Shown here piece by piece: positions 53,451 through 62,569 of a stretch of DNA of 64,000 bases. Position numbers and translations under genes: made by a program. The stretch is taken from NCBI GenBank assembly GCA_964551335.1, contig CAZKCO010000003.1:1-64000 (forward strand), written 5' to 3'. Numbering within the stretch: position 1 is the stretch's first letter; every line of letters begins with the position of its first letter. Source of the DNA: Tunicatimonas sp964551335 (GTDB lineage Bacteria > Bacteroidota > Bacteroidia > Cytophagales > Cyclobacteriaceae). The notes under the pieces were generated by a model. The model saw nothing but the letters and a program-made list of their open reading frames with translations, searched no databases and had not been told where the DNA came from.

Positions 53451-56400
53451 CATTTTCCGGTGTCGCTTTACTATACTTAATACTGCATGCTTACTAGTAA
53501 GTGTGCAGTGTTTTTTTTCCGCTCAGGCCCAATCTTCCCGTAGCCAGGAGGGGCAGGAGATAGAAGCGGCCATTTATGCTGTTTACGAAGATCTTTTTTA
53601 CTCTCAACCCGATAGTGCATTCGAGGTACTGGAAAAAGCCGCGAAGAGGGCCGAAGCCGAAAAGCTATGGGATCTACAAATTAACGCCCTGTTGCAAGCT
53701 GCCTGGTGCGCCGACTATCACACCCGCATTGATACTCTTCAGTACTACCTAAATCAAACCGAACAATTGATTCATCAGCACGCCCCGGCATTAGATACGC
53801 TGGATCCTACTGGTAGTATCGGCACCGATGTCGCTTACACCCGGGGCTCGTTCTACTACAGCAGTGGCGATTTTTCATCGGCTATTGCTGCCTTCAGCAA
53901 GATTGTAGAGCCTCAGGCTTTGTCCCAAGCCCAGGACTCATTGTTGGTCAATGATGTCTTTGTATATCTAGGCAGTGCCTACTATCGCTTACAAAATTAT
54001 CAGAAGGCTCTTGATCATTACCAGATTGCCAATCAGTGGCTCCCCACCACTAGCGAAGAATCAGGGTATAACTATACGTACTATCTGGCCCTAAACGATT
54101 TATACCAAGCTCAGTCGTATTATGCTTCAGCTAAATATAATAATCAGCCTGAGGCTTATGAACAGGGGAAACAACTAGCCTACCGGGCGCTTGACTACCT
54201 TCTTCCTAAAAAAAACACCCCTCGTTTTCAGAACCCTATCCGATCGGGGGTTAATATGCTGGCCGCTATATTTCAGGATCAACAGCAGTATGATAGTGCC
54301 TTACAATACCTTTCCCTGTCGGTTTCCCTTCAAAATGAAGAGAATACCATACTTATTGATACCTACAACAAATTAGGGGCTATCTACACGCAAATGCAGC
54401 GTTACGATCAGGCTTTAGATAGTTTTGGCAAGAGTATACAACTAGCCGACCGGCTACTACCTGCTAAACACTACCAACGAGCGATTGTCTACATGCTCAC
54501 CGGTAAGACCCGGGCCAAGCAAGGTGAATGGAACAATGCGCTAGTGGAGTATCAGAAAGCCCTTAGCCAACTCATTATTGAGTTCAATCCCTCGACTAAT
54601 TATCTGGAAAACCCGCCTTACCAGGATACTGGGGCCAAGAAGGAACTACTAGAGGTCCTGTCTTACAAAGCTGAGGCGTTGTGGGGCCTATACCAGCAAC
54701 AGCCTGCTGATACGAAACCGCTCCTGAGTGCCCTGGAAATTTATCACCAAATCGGCGATATACTCGATGGGATGAGAGAGGGGTTTCCTTCCATTGAGTA
54801 CAAGCAATTTGTGGCTTCCCATTTCTTCGGGATATACGAAAAGGCTATTCAAGTGGCATATGAAATGCATCGGCAGCAACCGGAGGCAACCGAACGCTAC
54901 CTTGCCGAAGCATTCTATTTCGCTGAGAAGAGCAAGAGTATACTGCTGCTGGAGGCTACCCAGGAAATTCAAGCCCAGAATTTTGGCGGGGTACCGGCCT
55001 CCCTGCTGGAGCAAGAGCGGGAATACACCCGCAAGCGATCGTTATTACAACAGCAGCTTAGCCAAGTTACTGAGCCGGACTCTGAGCAGGCCAACAAACT
55101 TCGTCAGCGGCTCTTGGCTACTCAGGATGCACACCGGAAGTTACTAACACAGTTAGAGGTACAGTACCCCGATTATTATTCTTTACGTCATGAGACAAAC
55201 GTAACTACATTAGCAAACGTGCAGACCAGCTTAGCGGATGGCACTGTATTACTCTCCTATTTTTACGGTGATAGCACCTTGTTTGCGTTTGGTATCAGTT
55301 CCAAGAAAGTTGTTCTCAAACCTGTGCCCGATTTAAGTGCTATACAACAGAAACTCGTCCGTCTGCTTAACTTTACCAGCCAGTACGACTGGCAAGTCGT
55401 GAAAGACCGTTCCATTGTCAGCCGTTGGGCTAATGATGGATATAATCTATACCAACAACTAATTGACGATGTCTTAGATTCTCTGTCAATTAATCCTAGT
55501 AAGCTGGTAATTATTCCCGACGGTCAGTTGGGTTATCTCCCATTTGATGTGTTACTAACGGATTCAGTGGCTTCGGCAGCCCCTAACCAGTTTGCCACTT
55601 TGCCTTACGTACTAAAGAAGTACCCTATTCGCTACGAATACTCCGCTACCCTGTACGCTCGGCAAAACCTGCCTCAAACTGAGTTATCAGTTCGCTATGC
55701 CTACACCGGGTTTGCCCCGGAATACGAGAGTCCTCCTCTGCTAGCTAAAAACGAACTCACCCGTAGTGCTAATAGCACCGAAACCTTCTCAGATCTGCTG
55801 TACAATAAAGAGGAAGTAAAGCAGGTAGCTAATTTTTTTAATAGTCGTGTATTCTTGGGCGAAGAAGCTACCGAGCAGGCGTTCCGGGAATTTGCCTTAG
55901 AAAGCCGGATGCTTCACCTTTCCATGCACGCCTTCGCCCACGACGAAGATCCCATGTACTCCGGACTGGTTTTTTCTCAACCGGCAGAAACCGAAGAAGA
56001 TAACTTTCTGTATGCTTACGAGCTGTACAATATGCAGCTACGCGCTAACCTGGCGGTGCTAAGCGCCTGCGAGACCGGAATTGGTCAGTTGGCCCGAGGC
56101 GAAGGTATTATGAGCCTGGGTAGGGCGTTTAAGTACGCGGGCTGTCCTAACGTAGCCATGAGTTTATGGAAAGTGAACGACCGTACCACCCAGAGCATTG
56201 TTCAGGCTTTTTTCAAGAACCTGGCCGACGGTACGGATAAAGATGAAGCCCTGCAACAAGCCAAACTTTCGTTCCTGAACGAAGCCAAAGGCCCCCTGGC
56301 ACATCCTTATTACTGGGCATCGTTGGTGCTTATTGGCGACGACCTTCCCTTAGCTGATTCTACCTGGTCTTTACCACTGGTTCTTTTCGTGGGGCTAGGT

Positions 56401-56463
56401 TTATTCATCGCGTTGGTAGCTTTCTTCTTGACTAGGAGCAGAAGAACCAAACCATCAAATTGA
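53419..56463 (+). CDS. TPR-CHAT protease, secreted and C-terminally anchored
   Basis: A 1014-residue protein with a signal peptide (ends SAQAQSS near residue 40), TPR-like helical repeats (about 80-430), a helical linker, and a C-terminal CHAT (caspase HetF-associated with TPR) peptidase domain. The catalytic pair is His837 (LSMHAF) and Cys884 (SACETG). A membrane segment (about 980-1000) and a basic tail (RSRRTK) end it, so the protease faces the periplasm. The ATG at 53419 is chosen because it leads into a signal peptide and overlaps the lipoprotein gene; a more upstream ATG is less fitting. No CRISPR or death-domain gene is nearby. Confidence 0.87.
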   Translation: MTRTYRLIWTNIFRCRFTILNTACLLVSVQCFFSAQAQSSRSQEGQEIEAAIYAVYEDLFYSQPDSAFEVLEKAAKRAEAEKLWDLQINALLQAAWCADYHTRIDTLQYYLNQTEQLIHQHAPALDTLDPTGSIGTDVAYTRGSFYYSSGDFSSAIAAFSKIVEPQALSQAQDSLLVNDVFVYLGSAYYRLQNYQKALDHYQIANQWLPTTSEESGYNYTYYLALNDLYQAQSYYASAKYNNQPEAYEQGKQLAYRALDYLLPKKNTPRFQNPIRSGVNMLAAIFQDQQQYDSALQYLSLSVSLQNEENTILIDTYNKLGAIYTQMQRYDQALDSFGKSIQLADRLLPAKHYQRAIVYMLTGKTRAKQGEWNNALVEYQKALSQLIIEFNPSTNYLENPPYQDTGAKKELLEVLSYKAEALWGLYQQQPADTKPLLSALEIYHQIGDILDGMREGFPSIEYKQFVASHFFGIYEKAIQVAYEMHRQQPEATERYLAEAFYFAEKSKSILLLEATQEIQAQNFGGVPASLLEQEREYTRKRSLLQQQLSQVTEPDSEQANKLRQRLLATQDAHRKLLTQLEVQYPDYYSLRHETNVTTLANVQTSLADGTVLLSYFYGDSTLFAFGISSKKVVLKPVPDLSAIQQKLVRLLNFTSQYDWQVVKDRSIVSRWANDGYNLYQQLIDDVLDSLSINPSKLVIIPDGQLGYLPFDVLLTDSVASAAPNQFATLPYVLKKYPIRYEYSATLYARQNLPQTELSVRYAYTGFAPEYESPPLLAKNELTRSANSTETFSDLLYNKEEVKQVANFFNSRVFLGEEATEQAFREFALESRMLHLSMHAFAHDEDPMYSGLVFSQPAETEEDNFLYAYELYNMQLRANLAVLSACETGIGQLARGEGIMSLGRAFKYAGCPNVAMSLWKVNDRTTQSIVQAFFKNLADGTDKDEALQQAKLSFLNEAKGPLAHPYYWASLVLIGDDLPLADSTWSLPLVLFVGLGLFIALVAFFLTRSRRTKPSN

Positions 56464-56683
56464 TAAATATTTTAACCGAGCGGCCTGAACTGCCGAAAAA
56501 ACGGAGTGAATTACCAATCAAAAGTTTAACTAAGGGCGTTACAAATGATAGTTAGACCTTACAAAGGTAAAATAGTCAACCGTAAGACATATTTTGCCTT
56601 GGTTTTTCACGTTACATTCTTCAGTTGGTCATATTATTGTACGAAATCTGGTGTTTTTGCTTTCACCAGTTAACCATAACTTC

Positions 56684-59600
56684 ATGAAGGGGGTTGCTCT
56701 GCGGCTAGGCTGGCTCGGACTGGCTTTGTTTTTTCTTATTTCTGGTCTTCAAGCTCAACAGGAGCAATGCGGTACTGTGCTGCTAAATAAAGGTAAAAAT
56801 AAAGAACGCTTTGAGCAGTGGATGAGTAACATCCGCCTTCAGCAGCTTCTTACTCGCGGTGCCCGAATTACCGACGAGCGAGATGAGCCCATTTACCGAA
56901 TCCCGGTAGTGGTGCATGTAATACACGGAGGCGAACCCGAAGGAGTTGGTAGTAATATTCCCTTTGAGCAGATTGAGGATCAAATCCGAATTCTTAATGA
57001 AGATTTTCGCCGCCAGAATACCGATACTACGGATACTCCTTTGGAGTTTCAACCAGTAGCGGCTGATACCCGCATAGAGTTTGTTTTAGCCCGTCAGACT
57101 CCCGATGGTTTTATTACCGACGGAGTGGTACGAGTGCAGGGCAGCCGTGACAATTACGGTCTCCTGGATGCCGATCTTCTCTCCGAACTCAGCCAGTGGG
57201 ACCCCGAACTATACATGAATATTTGGGTAGCCCCACTTCGAAACGGCCTGCTGGGCTACGCGCAGTTTCCCGTTTCTGATTTGGACGGCCTGGAAGGTGC
57301 TCCGAATAGTCCTGATACCGATGGTGTAGTAATTGATTATAACTTTTTTGGTAGTGTAGGGAACGTGGTAGACCGTTCAGCAGGACGTACTACTACCCAC
57401 GAGGTGGGCCATTACTTAGGATTACGCCACATCTGGGGCGACGGCGACTGTAGCGCTGATGATTTTGTGGAGGATACCCCTTTACAAGAAACCGATTCTA
57501 ATGGCTGTCCGGTACATCCCCAGCGAAGCTGTAATTCCCTGGATATGTTCCAGAACTACATGGATTACACTACCGATCGCTGTATGAATCTGTTTACTAT
57601 AGGTCAAAAGCAGCGAATGCGTATTGTATTGGAGAACAGTCCCCGCCGCCGTACACTGCTAACTTCTCCCGGCCTAACTGAACCAATCATACTGGATGAT
57701 GATGCGGGAATCAGCAGTATTGTGAGTCCCCAAACTAGCGAGTGCAATGGCGAAATCGTTCCAACAGTTGAAATTGTAAATACTGGTCTGGAACCGCTCA
57801 CCTCTTTTACCATCGCTCTAAGTATTCAGGGAAATTTTCGCGAAGAGATTACTTATAATACTAATCTGGCTCCTAGTGAAACTACTACTGTTTCACTTAC
57901 TCCTATTACATTGCAAGGTAATCAGGCGAATACCCTGTACAATTTTACTTTTTTCGTAACTGAAGCGAATGGATCAGCCGACGAGAACCCTACAAATAAT
58001 GTACGCTCAGTAGACTTTATCATTCCTCAGCGGACTACATTGCCTATTGTAGACGATTTTGAGCAACTCACTGAGAACTCCCTGCTTAATATTGGCTATA
58101 TCAGCAACCCTGACAATCTTACTACCTGGGCGGTTACGAATGCCCCCGGTTTTTCCGGAGCCGACAATAACGCGCTGTGGATGAATTTCTTCGATTACGA
58201 AGCTGGTATAGGTCAGCAGGACGCTCTCTACACTCCGGTATTTGATCTGATTGACGTACGCGACGCTACCGTTTCTTTCCGCTACGCCTACGCTCCCTAT
58301 CAGGATGAAAACGGTAATCTGAACGATGATGGTCTTACAGTAGCTTTATCCACTGACTGTGGGGCTAGTTTTGATACGGTGCTGTTTGAGGCATTCGGGG
58401 AGGATTTGGCCACTACGGCCCCTACTGGCTCACCCTTTACTCCTTCCTCGCGAGTGGAGTGGCGACAACTTACTTTTTCTCTGGATGAATACATTGGAAA
58501 TGAAAATGTGCAGTTAGCCTTTATTGGCTACAACGATTACGGCAATAATCTTTATCTCGACGATATTGCTATTCAGGCATCGCCCATCCGAGCGGTTGAT
58601 CTGGCCATTAAGCGGGTTGAATCACCTTCGTATCTTTCTTGTGAAACATTGCCCGTTCCGCAGGTAATCGTCAAGAATGTGGGTAGCTCTCCGGTACTAT
58701 CGTTCGATGTAGTATACCAGTTCGATAATGAACCGGCTACTGAGTTTTCTTATCGGGCGTTTCCGTTGGAACCTGACGAAGAGATTACTCTGGAATTTGA
58801 GCGACCTGATCTGGCACTAGGCTTACACAGTTTTTCGGTACGGGTGATTAACCCTAACCTTCGTGTTGACGATGCGCCGGATGATAATTACGAGCGAATT
58901 AATTTTTTAGTAGACGACAAGCAGGATATTATTCCGCTAGTAAATGAGTTTCAAGAGTATGAAGTACCCGATGTGTTGCAGGGAGAATTCATCCCTCTAC
59001 CCGAAGTCTGGCAGGTAGTGAATCCTGATAGCAGCATTACCTGGGAGACGGTGGAAGCGGCCGGAAACGGCTTTAATAACTTCGCCGTGGGTATTCGTAA
59101 CAATCAGTACTCTGAAATTGGGGCCAAAGACCGACTGATTAGCCCTTCGCTGGATTTTACCAGTACCTTGGAAGCCAGTATGTTCTTTAAAGTATCCTAC
59201 GCTCAGTTTAGTGAAAACTACGTGGATACCCTGAATATTCTGGTTTCTACCGACTGTGGCACTAACTATGAGTTGGTTTACCAACTGGAAGGTATCACGC
59301 TGGCCGCCGGTCTCACCTCCGACTCAGAGTGGGTTCCCCAGCAGGAAGGCGACTGGCACGAAGTATTTGTGGAGTTGAGCCGGTTTGCCGGCGAACCCGA
59401 CGTACGAGTCGCTTTTGAGTCGGTGAATGGCTACGGGAACAACATCTTTTTAGATGACGTAGAGTTCTTCTTATCCGACGACGACACTCCCGTACAAACC
59501 GATGAAAACTCCTATAAGCTGTTCCCTAACCCAACACCGGATGTCCTAAATGCGGTATTCAATCTCCGCAGTCGTGAAACCGTGCAAGTGGTTATTTACA

Positions 59601-59752
59601 ATACTCAGGGACAGACTGTCTGGGAAAACACCTATCCGAATACCCTGAACCAGACTTTTGATATCGACCTGTCTGTTTTTCCGCGTGGAGTCTATATTTT
59701 CCGGGTATTCAGCGCCACGGTCACCGATAGTAAGCGGTTCATACTTCAGTAG
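56684..59752 (+). CDS. M43 (pappalysin-like) metalloprotease with T9SS sorting domain
   Basis: A 1022-residue secreted protease. Signal peptide about residues 1-24. The zinc motif is HEVGHYLGLRH (His239, Glu240, His243, His249), with the Met-turn CMNLF further on. The C-terminal part has repeated Ig-like/MAM-like domains (two related halves with DYGNNLYLDDI and GYGNNIFLDDV), and the last 85 residues are a type A T9SS sorting domain (YKLFPNPTPD ... GVYIFRV). PorU would cut and anchor it. A longer frame from 56594 exists, but the signal peptide places the start at 56684. Confidence 0.92.
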   Translation: MKGVALRLGWLGLALFFLISGLQAQQEQCGTVLLNKGKNKERFEQWMSNIRLQQLLTRGARITDERDEPIYRIPVVVHVIHGGEPEGVGSNIPFEQIEDQIRILNEDFRRQNTDTTDTPLEFQPVAADTRIEFVLARQTPDGFITDGVVRVQGSRDNYGLLDADLLSELSQWDPELYMNIWVAPLRNGLLGYAQFPVSDLDGLEGAPNSPDTDGVVIDYNFFGSVGNVVDRSAGRTTTHEVGHYLGLRHIWGDGDCSADDFVEDTPLQETDSNGCPVHPQRSCNSLDMFQNYMDYTTDRCMNLFTIGQKQRMRIVLENSPRRRTLLTSPGLTEPIILDDDAGISSIVSPQTSECNGEIVPTVEIVNTGLEPLTSFTIALSIQGNFREEITYNTNLAPSETTTVSLTPITLQGNQANTLYNFTFFVTEANGSADENPTNNVRSVDFIIPQRTTLPIVDDFEQLTENSLLNIGYISNPDNLTTWAVTNAPGFSGADNNALWMNFFDYEAGIGQQDALYTPVFDLIDVRDATVSFRYAYAPYQDENGNLNDDGLTVALSTDCGASFDTVLFEAFGEDLATTAPTGSPFTPSSRVEWRQLTFSLDEYIGNENVQLAFIGYNDYGNNLYLDDIAIQASPIRAVDLAIKRVESPSYLSCETLPVPQVIVKNVGSSPVLSFDVVYQFDNEPATEFSYRAFPLEPDEEITLEFERPDLALGLHSFSVRVINPNLRVDDAPDDNYERINFLVDDKQDIIPLVNEFQEYEVPDVLQGEFIPLPEVWQVVNPDSSITWETVEAAGNGFNNFAVGIRNNQYSEIGAKDRLISPSLDFTSTLEASMFFKVSYAQFSENYVDTLNILVSTDCGTNYELVYQLEGITLAAGLTSDSEWVPQQEGDWHEVFVELSRFAGEPDVRVAFESVNGYGNNIFLDDVEFFLSDDDTPVQTDENSYKLFPNPTPDVLNAVFNLRSRETVQVVIYNTQGQTVWENTYPNTLNQTFDIDLSVFPRGVYIFRVFSATVTDSKRFILQ

Positions 59753-59757
59753 GCTGG

Positions 59758-59773
59758 CCAGCTCTGGTTTTTT
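59758..59773 (+). terminator. weak terminator after the M43 protease gene
   Basis: A short stem CCAG/CTGG with a CT loop is followed by six T residues. The stem is only four bases, so the call is tentative. Confidence 0.3.
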
Positions 59774-59870
59774 GGTAAGATTATCAAGAGCCGGATGCTT
59801 ATTAATGGCTTCTACTTTTTTTGCTCTTCATGAAGGTTTCAATAGTAACACTATGATACCTATACCGTTT

Positions 59871-59952
59871 ACCAAGTAAGTGTAATTACTTGAGTTTTAT
59901 TAAACCAGAAAATAATAGTTATCAAAGGGATTACTTGGTGAACTATATCACC
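59871..59952. promoter_or_regulatory. inverted repeats upstream of the liu-type operon
   Basis: In the 298-bp gap, ACCAAGTAA (59871-59879) is the exact reverse complement of TTACTTGGT (59931-59939), with an extra TTACTTG at 59886-59892. A second palindrome GGTGA-N6-TCACC (59937-59952) overlaps. These are about 100 bases before the carboxyltransferase start and could bind a regulator. No other gene was found in the gap. Confidence 0.45.
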
Positions 59953-60050
59953 TTCATTTTTAAAATATTTGCAAAATCAGTACTTTTACAGGCCATTAAT
60001 TTTTCATTTTTTGCAATTTAAGGCTATTTCTTTAAATAAATATACCAGAC

Positions 60051-61658
60051 TTGTACGTACTAGAAACTAAAATCAATACCCAATCCGCCGAATTTCAGGA
60101 GCAACAGCAGGCTTACCAGGAGCTGATGGATGAATACAAAGGCAAACTGCGTCGGGCACTACAAGGAGGCAGCGAAAAGGCCCGGGCCAAGCATCAGGAG
60201 CGAGGCAAACTGCTGGCCCGCGACCGCATTAACCTATTGGTAGACCCCAATACTCCTTTTCTGGAACTATCTCCACTAGCAGCCCACGGTATGTACGACG
60301 ATCAGTTTCCTTCCGCCGGGGTAGTGTCCGGCATCGGAATCATCCACGGTAAAGAGGCGATTATCTCCGCCAATGATGCTACCGTGAAGGGCGGCACCTA
60401 CGTGGCTGAGTCCATCAAGAAGCATATACGCGCTCAGGAAATCGCGATGGATAATCGACTGCCCTGCGTCTATCTGGTTGATTCGGGGGGAGTATTTTTG
60501 CCGGAGCAAGCCAACGTTTTTCCCGACCGCTTCGATTTTGGCCGCTTTTTCTATAATCAGGCCAATTTATCGGCTCAGGGCATTCCGCAGATTGCGGTGG
60601 TAATGGGTTCCAGCACTGCCGGGGGCGCCTACGTACCCGCCATGAGCGATGAGGTAATCATTGTTAAAAATCAGGGCACTATCTTTCTGGGTGGTCCTCC
60701 ACTAGTGAAAGCAGCTACCGGCGAAGAAGTTACTCCCGAAGAATTAGGCGGGGCCGATGTACATACCTCTATTTCCGGAGTAGCCGATCATATGGCAGAG
60801 AACGATCGTCACGCTCTACAAATTTGCCGTAGTATTTTTGAGACTCTTCCTCAGCAGGAGCGGCAGGTGTTAGATCGATACCCCACCGAAGAGCCCTTAT
60901 ACGATCCGCAAGAACTGTACGGTATTGCTCCCATCAACTTCAAGAAGCCGGTAGACTCTCGCGAGATCATTATGCGACTGGTAGACGGTAGCAAGTTTCA
61001 CGAATTTAAGGCCCGCTACGGCACTACCTTGGTTACCGGTTTTGCCCGTATCCACGGTTACCCAGTAGGGATTATCGCCAATAACGGTATTATCTTTTCC
61101 GATACTTCATTGAAGGGAACCCACTTTATTGAACTCTGCTGTCACCGCAAAATTCCGATTCTGTTTCTGCAAAACATTACTGGTTTTATGGTGGGGAAAG
61201 AATACGAACGCAGCGGAATTGCCCGCGATGGATCTAAAATGGTACACGCTGTAGCCACGGCCAATGTGCCTAAATTTACGGTAGTGTTTGGTGGTTCGTT
61301 TGGGGCAGGCAACTACGCCATGGCCGGGCGGGCTTACGATCCTCGTCTGTTGTTCATGTGGCCCAACGCCCGAATCTCGGTAATGGGAGGTGAGCAGGCT
61401 GCTAACGTGTTACTCACGGTAAAGGAAGCTCAATTAAAAGCCCGAGGAAAAGACATTCCGACCGAAGAGTTTGACCAGCTTAAAGTTGAAATTATAGATA
61501 AGTACGAACAGGAAGGCTCACCTTACTATAGTACCGCTCGCCTGTGGGATGATGGCATCATTGATCCGCTAGACACGCGCAGCATTGTTGCGATGGGCAT
61601 TGCCGCTTCGCTCAACCATAAGTATCCTGACCCCAAACCCGGCATTTATCGTATGTAA
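60051..61658 (+). CDS. acyl-CoA carboxylase carboxyltransferase subunit (methylcrotonyl-CoA carboxylase beta)
   Basis: The 535-residue carboxyltransferase subunit of a biotin-dependent acyl-CoA carboxylase, most like methylcrotonyl-CoA carboxylase beta (MccB/LiuB). It moves CO2 from biotin to 3-methylcrotonyl-CoA in leucine breakdown. The segments GSSTAGGAYVPAMSDE and GGSFGAGNYAMAGRAY hold the oxyanion glycines. The start is TTG at 60051, because the resulting N-terminus (YVLETKINTQSAEF) fits family members; the first ATG comes 25 codons later. It is followed by hydratase and biotin carboxylase genes. Confidence 0.9.
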   Translation: MYVLETKINTQSAEFQEQQQAYQELMDEYKGKLRRALQGGSEKARAKHQERGKLLARDRINLLVDPNTPFLELSPLAAHGMYDDQFPSAGVVSGIGIIHGKEAIISANDATVKGGTYVAESIKKHIRAQEIAMDNRLPCVYLVDSGGVFLPEQANVFPDRFDFGRFFYNQANLSAQGIPQIAVVMGSSTAGGAYVPAMSDEVIIVKNQGTIFLGGPPLVKAATGEEVTPEELGGADVHTSISGVADHMAENDRHALQICRSIFETLPQQERQVLDRYPTEEPLYDPQELYGIAPINFKKPVDSREIIMRLVDGSKFHEFKARYGTTLVTGFARIHGYPVGIIANNGIIFSDTSLKGTHFIELCCHRKIPILFLQNITGFMVGKEYERSGIARDGSKMVHAVATANVPKFTVVFGGSFGAGNYAMAGRAYDPRLLFMWPNARISVMGGEQAANVLLTVKEAQLKARGKDIPTEEFDQLKVEIIDKYEQEGSPYYSTARLWDDGIIDPLDTRSIVAMGIAASLNHKYPDPKPGIYRM

Positions 61659-61660
61659 AA

Positions 61661-61710
61661 GTTAATGGATAATTGATAGCGGCGGCCGCCAGTGACTAAG
61701 GACTAATAAT
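61661..61710. repeat. intergenic repeat with GCGGCGGCCGC core (copy C, inverted)
   Basis: GCGGCGGCCGC at 61679-61689 is flanked by GATA and AGTGACTAAGGACTAAT, the reverse complement of the ATTAGTCC arm of copy B. The following stretch (61717-61740) has the octamer-like units TCGAACCA, TTGAACAA, TCGAACTA. Confidence 0.5.
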
Positions 61711-61750
61711 TAACACTCGAACCATTGAACAATCGAACTAATATTAACCC

Positions 61751-62569
61751 ATGCATCAGTACGAAACTATTGAATTAGAAGTTAGTAACGGAATTGCTAC
61801 ACTTTGGCTTAATCGGCCCGACGTGCGTAACGCCTTCAACAATTACATGATCACCGAAATCATGGACTGCCTACAATCGGTAGAGCATGACTCTGAGATT
61901 ACGGCGCTGGTACTTCGGGGACGGGGTAAAGCCTTTTGTGCCGGCGCGGACATCAACTGGATGAAAAGCTTTTCCAAACTATCTCATCAGGAAGATTTTC
62001 AGGAAAATATGCACTTGGCACGCTGCTTCTACATGATCTATACTTTTTCCAAGCCTACGGTAGCGATAGTGCACGGCGCAGCGTTTGGTGGAGCTAATGG
62101 TCTACTGGCCGCCTGCGATATGGCTTACTGCCTGGCAGATACTACTTTCGCTTTTAGCGAGGTAAAAATTGGGATTATTCCAGCTACAATTTCTCCTTAC
62201 ATCGTCAAACGAATGGGTGAGTTTAACTCCCGGGAGCTAATGCTTACAGGCAAGCGCTTCAGCGGGGAAGAAGCTACCCGCAAGGGGTTGGTAAACTCCG
62301 TTTTTTCTTCTCAGCAAGCTTTGGATGAGTACCTACAACAAACCGTTCGTGAACTGAAAACTAGTGCTCCGGGGGCTATGACCAGTTGCAAGGAATTGAT
62401 TTTCACGATTACCAAAAGCAATAATTTTAACGAAACCATTGACTACACCGCCCGCATGATTGCCGATGCGCGTGCCTCCGAAGAAGGTCAGGAGGGCATG
62501 AGTGCCTTCCTGGAAAAGCGCAAGCCTAACTGGGTATCCAACACTCAACCTTCCCAAGACCATGTTTAG
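61751..62569 (+). CDS. enoyl-CoA hydratase (methylglutaconyl-CoA hydratase-like)
   Basis: A 272-residue crotonase-fold enzyme. NRPDVRNAFN and the oxyanion segment GKAFCAGADINWM near 58-70 are standard, and HGAAFGGANGLLAACD holds the second oxyanion glycines. Between the two carboxylase subunits it is most likely methylglutaconyl-CoA hydratase (LiuC), the step after carboxylation in leucine breakdown. It overlaps the biotin carboxylase gene by 8 bp. Confidence 0.9.
   Translation: MHQYETIELEVSNGIATLWLNRPDVRNAFNNYMITEIMDCLQSVEHDSEITALVLRGRGKAFCAGADINWMKSFSKLSHQEDFQENMHLARCFYMIYTFSKPTVAIVHGAAFGGANGLLAACDMAYCLADTTFAFSEVKIGIIPATISPYIVKRMGEFNSRELMLTGKRFSGEEATRKGLVNSVFSSQQALDEYLQQTVRELKTSAPGAMTSCKELIFTITKSNNFNETIDYTARMIADARASEEGQEGMSAFLEKRKPNWVSNTQPSQDHV

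Noticed and set aside
53419..56463. TPR-CHAT gene as a CRISPR type III-E (Craspase) partner
   Set aside because: No cas genes or array in the window, and the protein has a signal peptide and membrane anchor, unlike the cytoplasmic Craspase peptidase.
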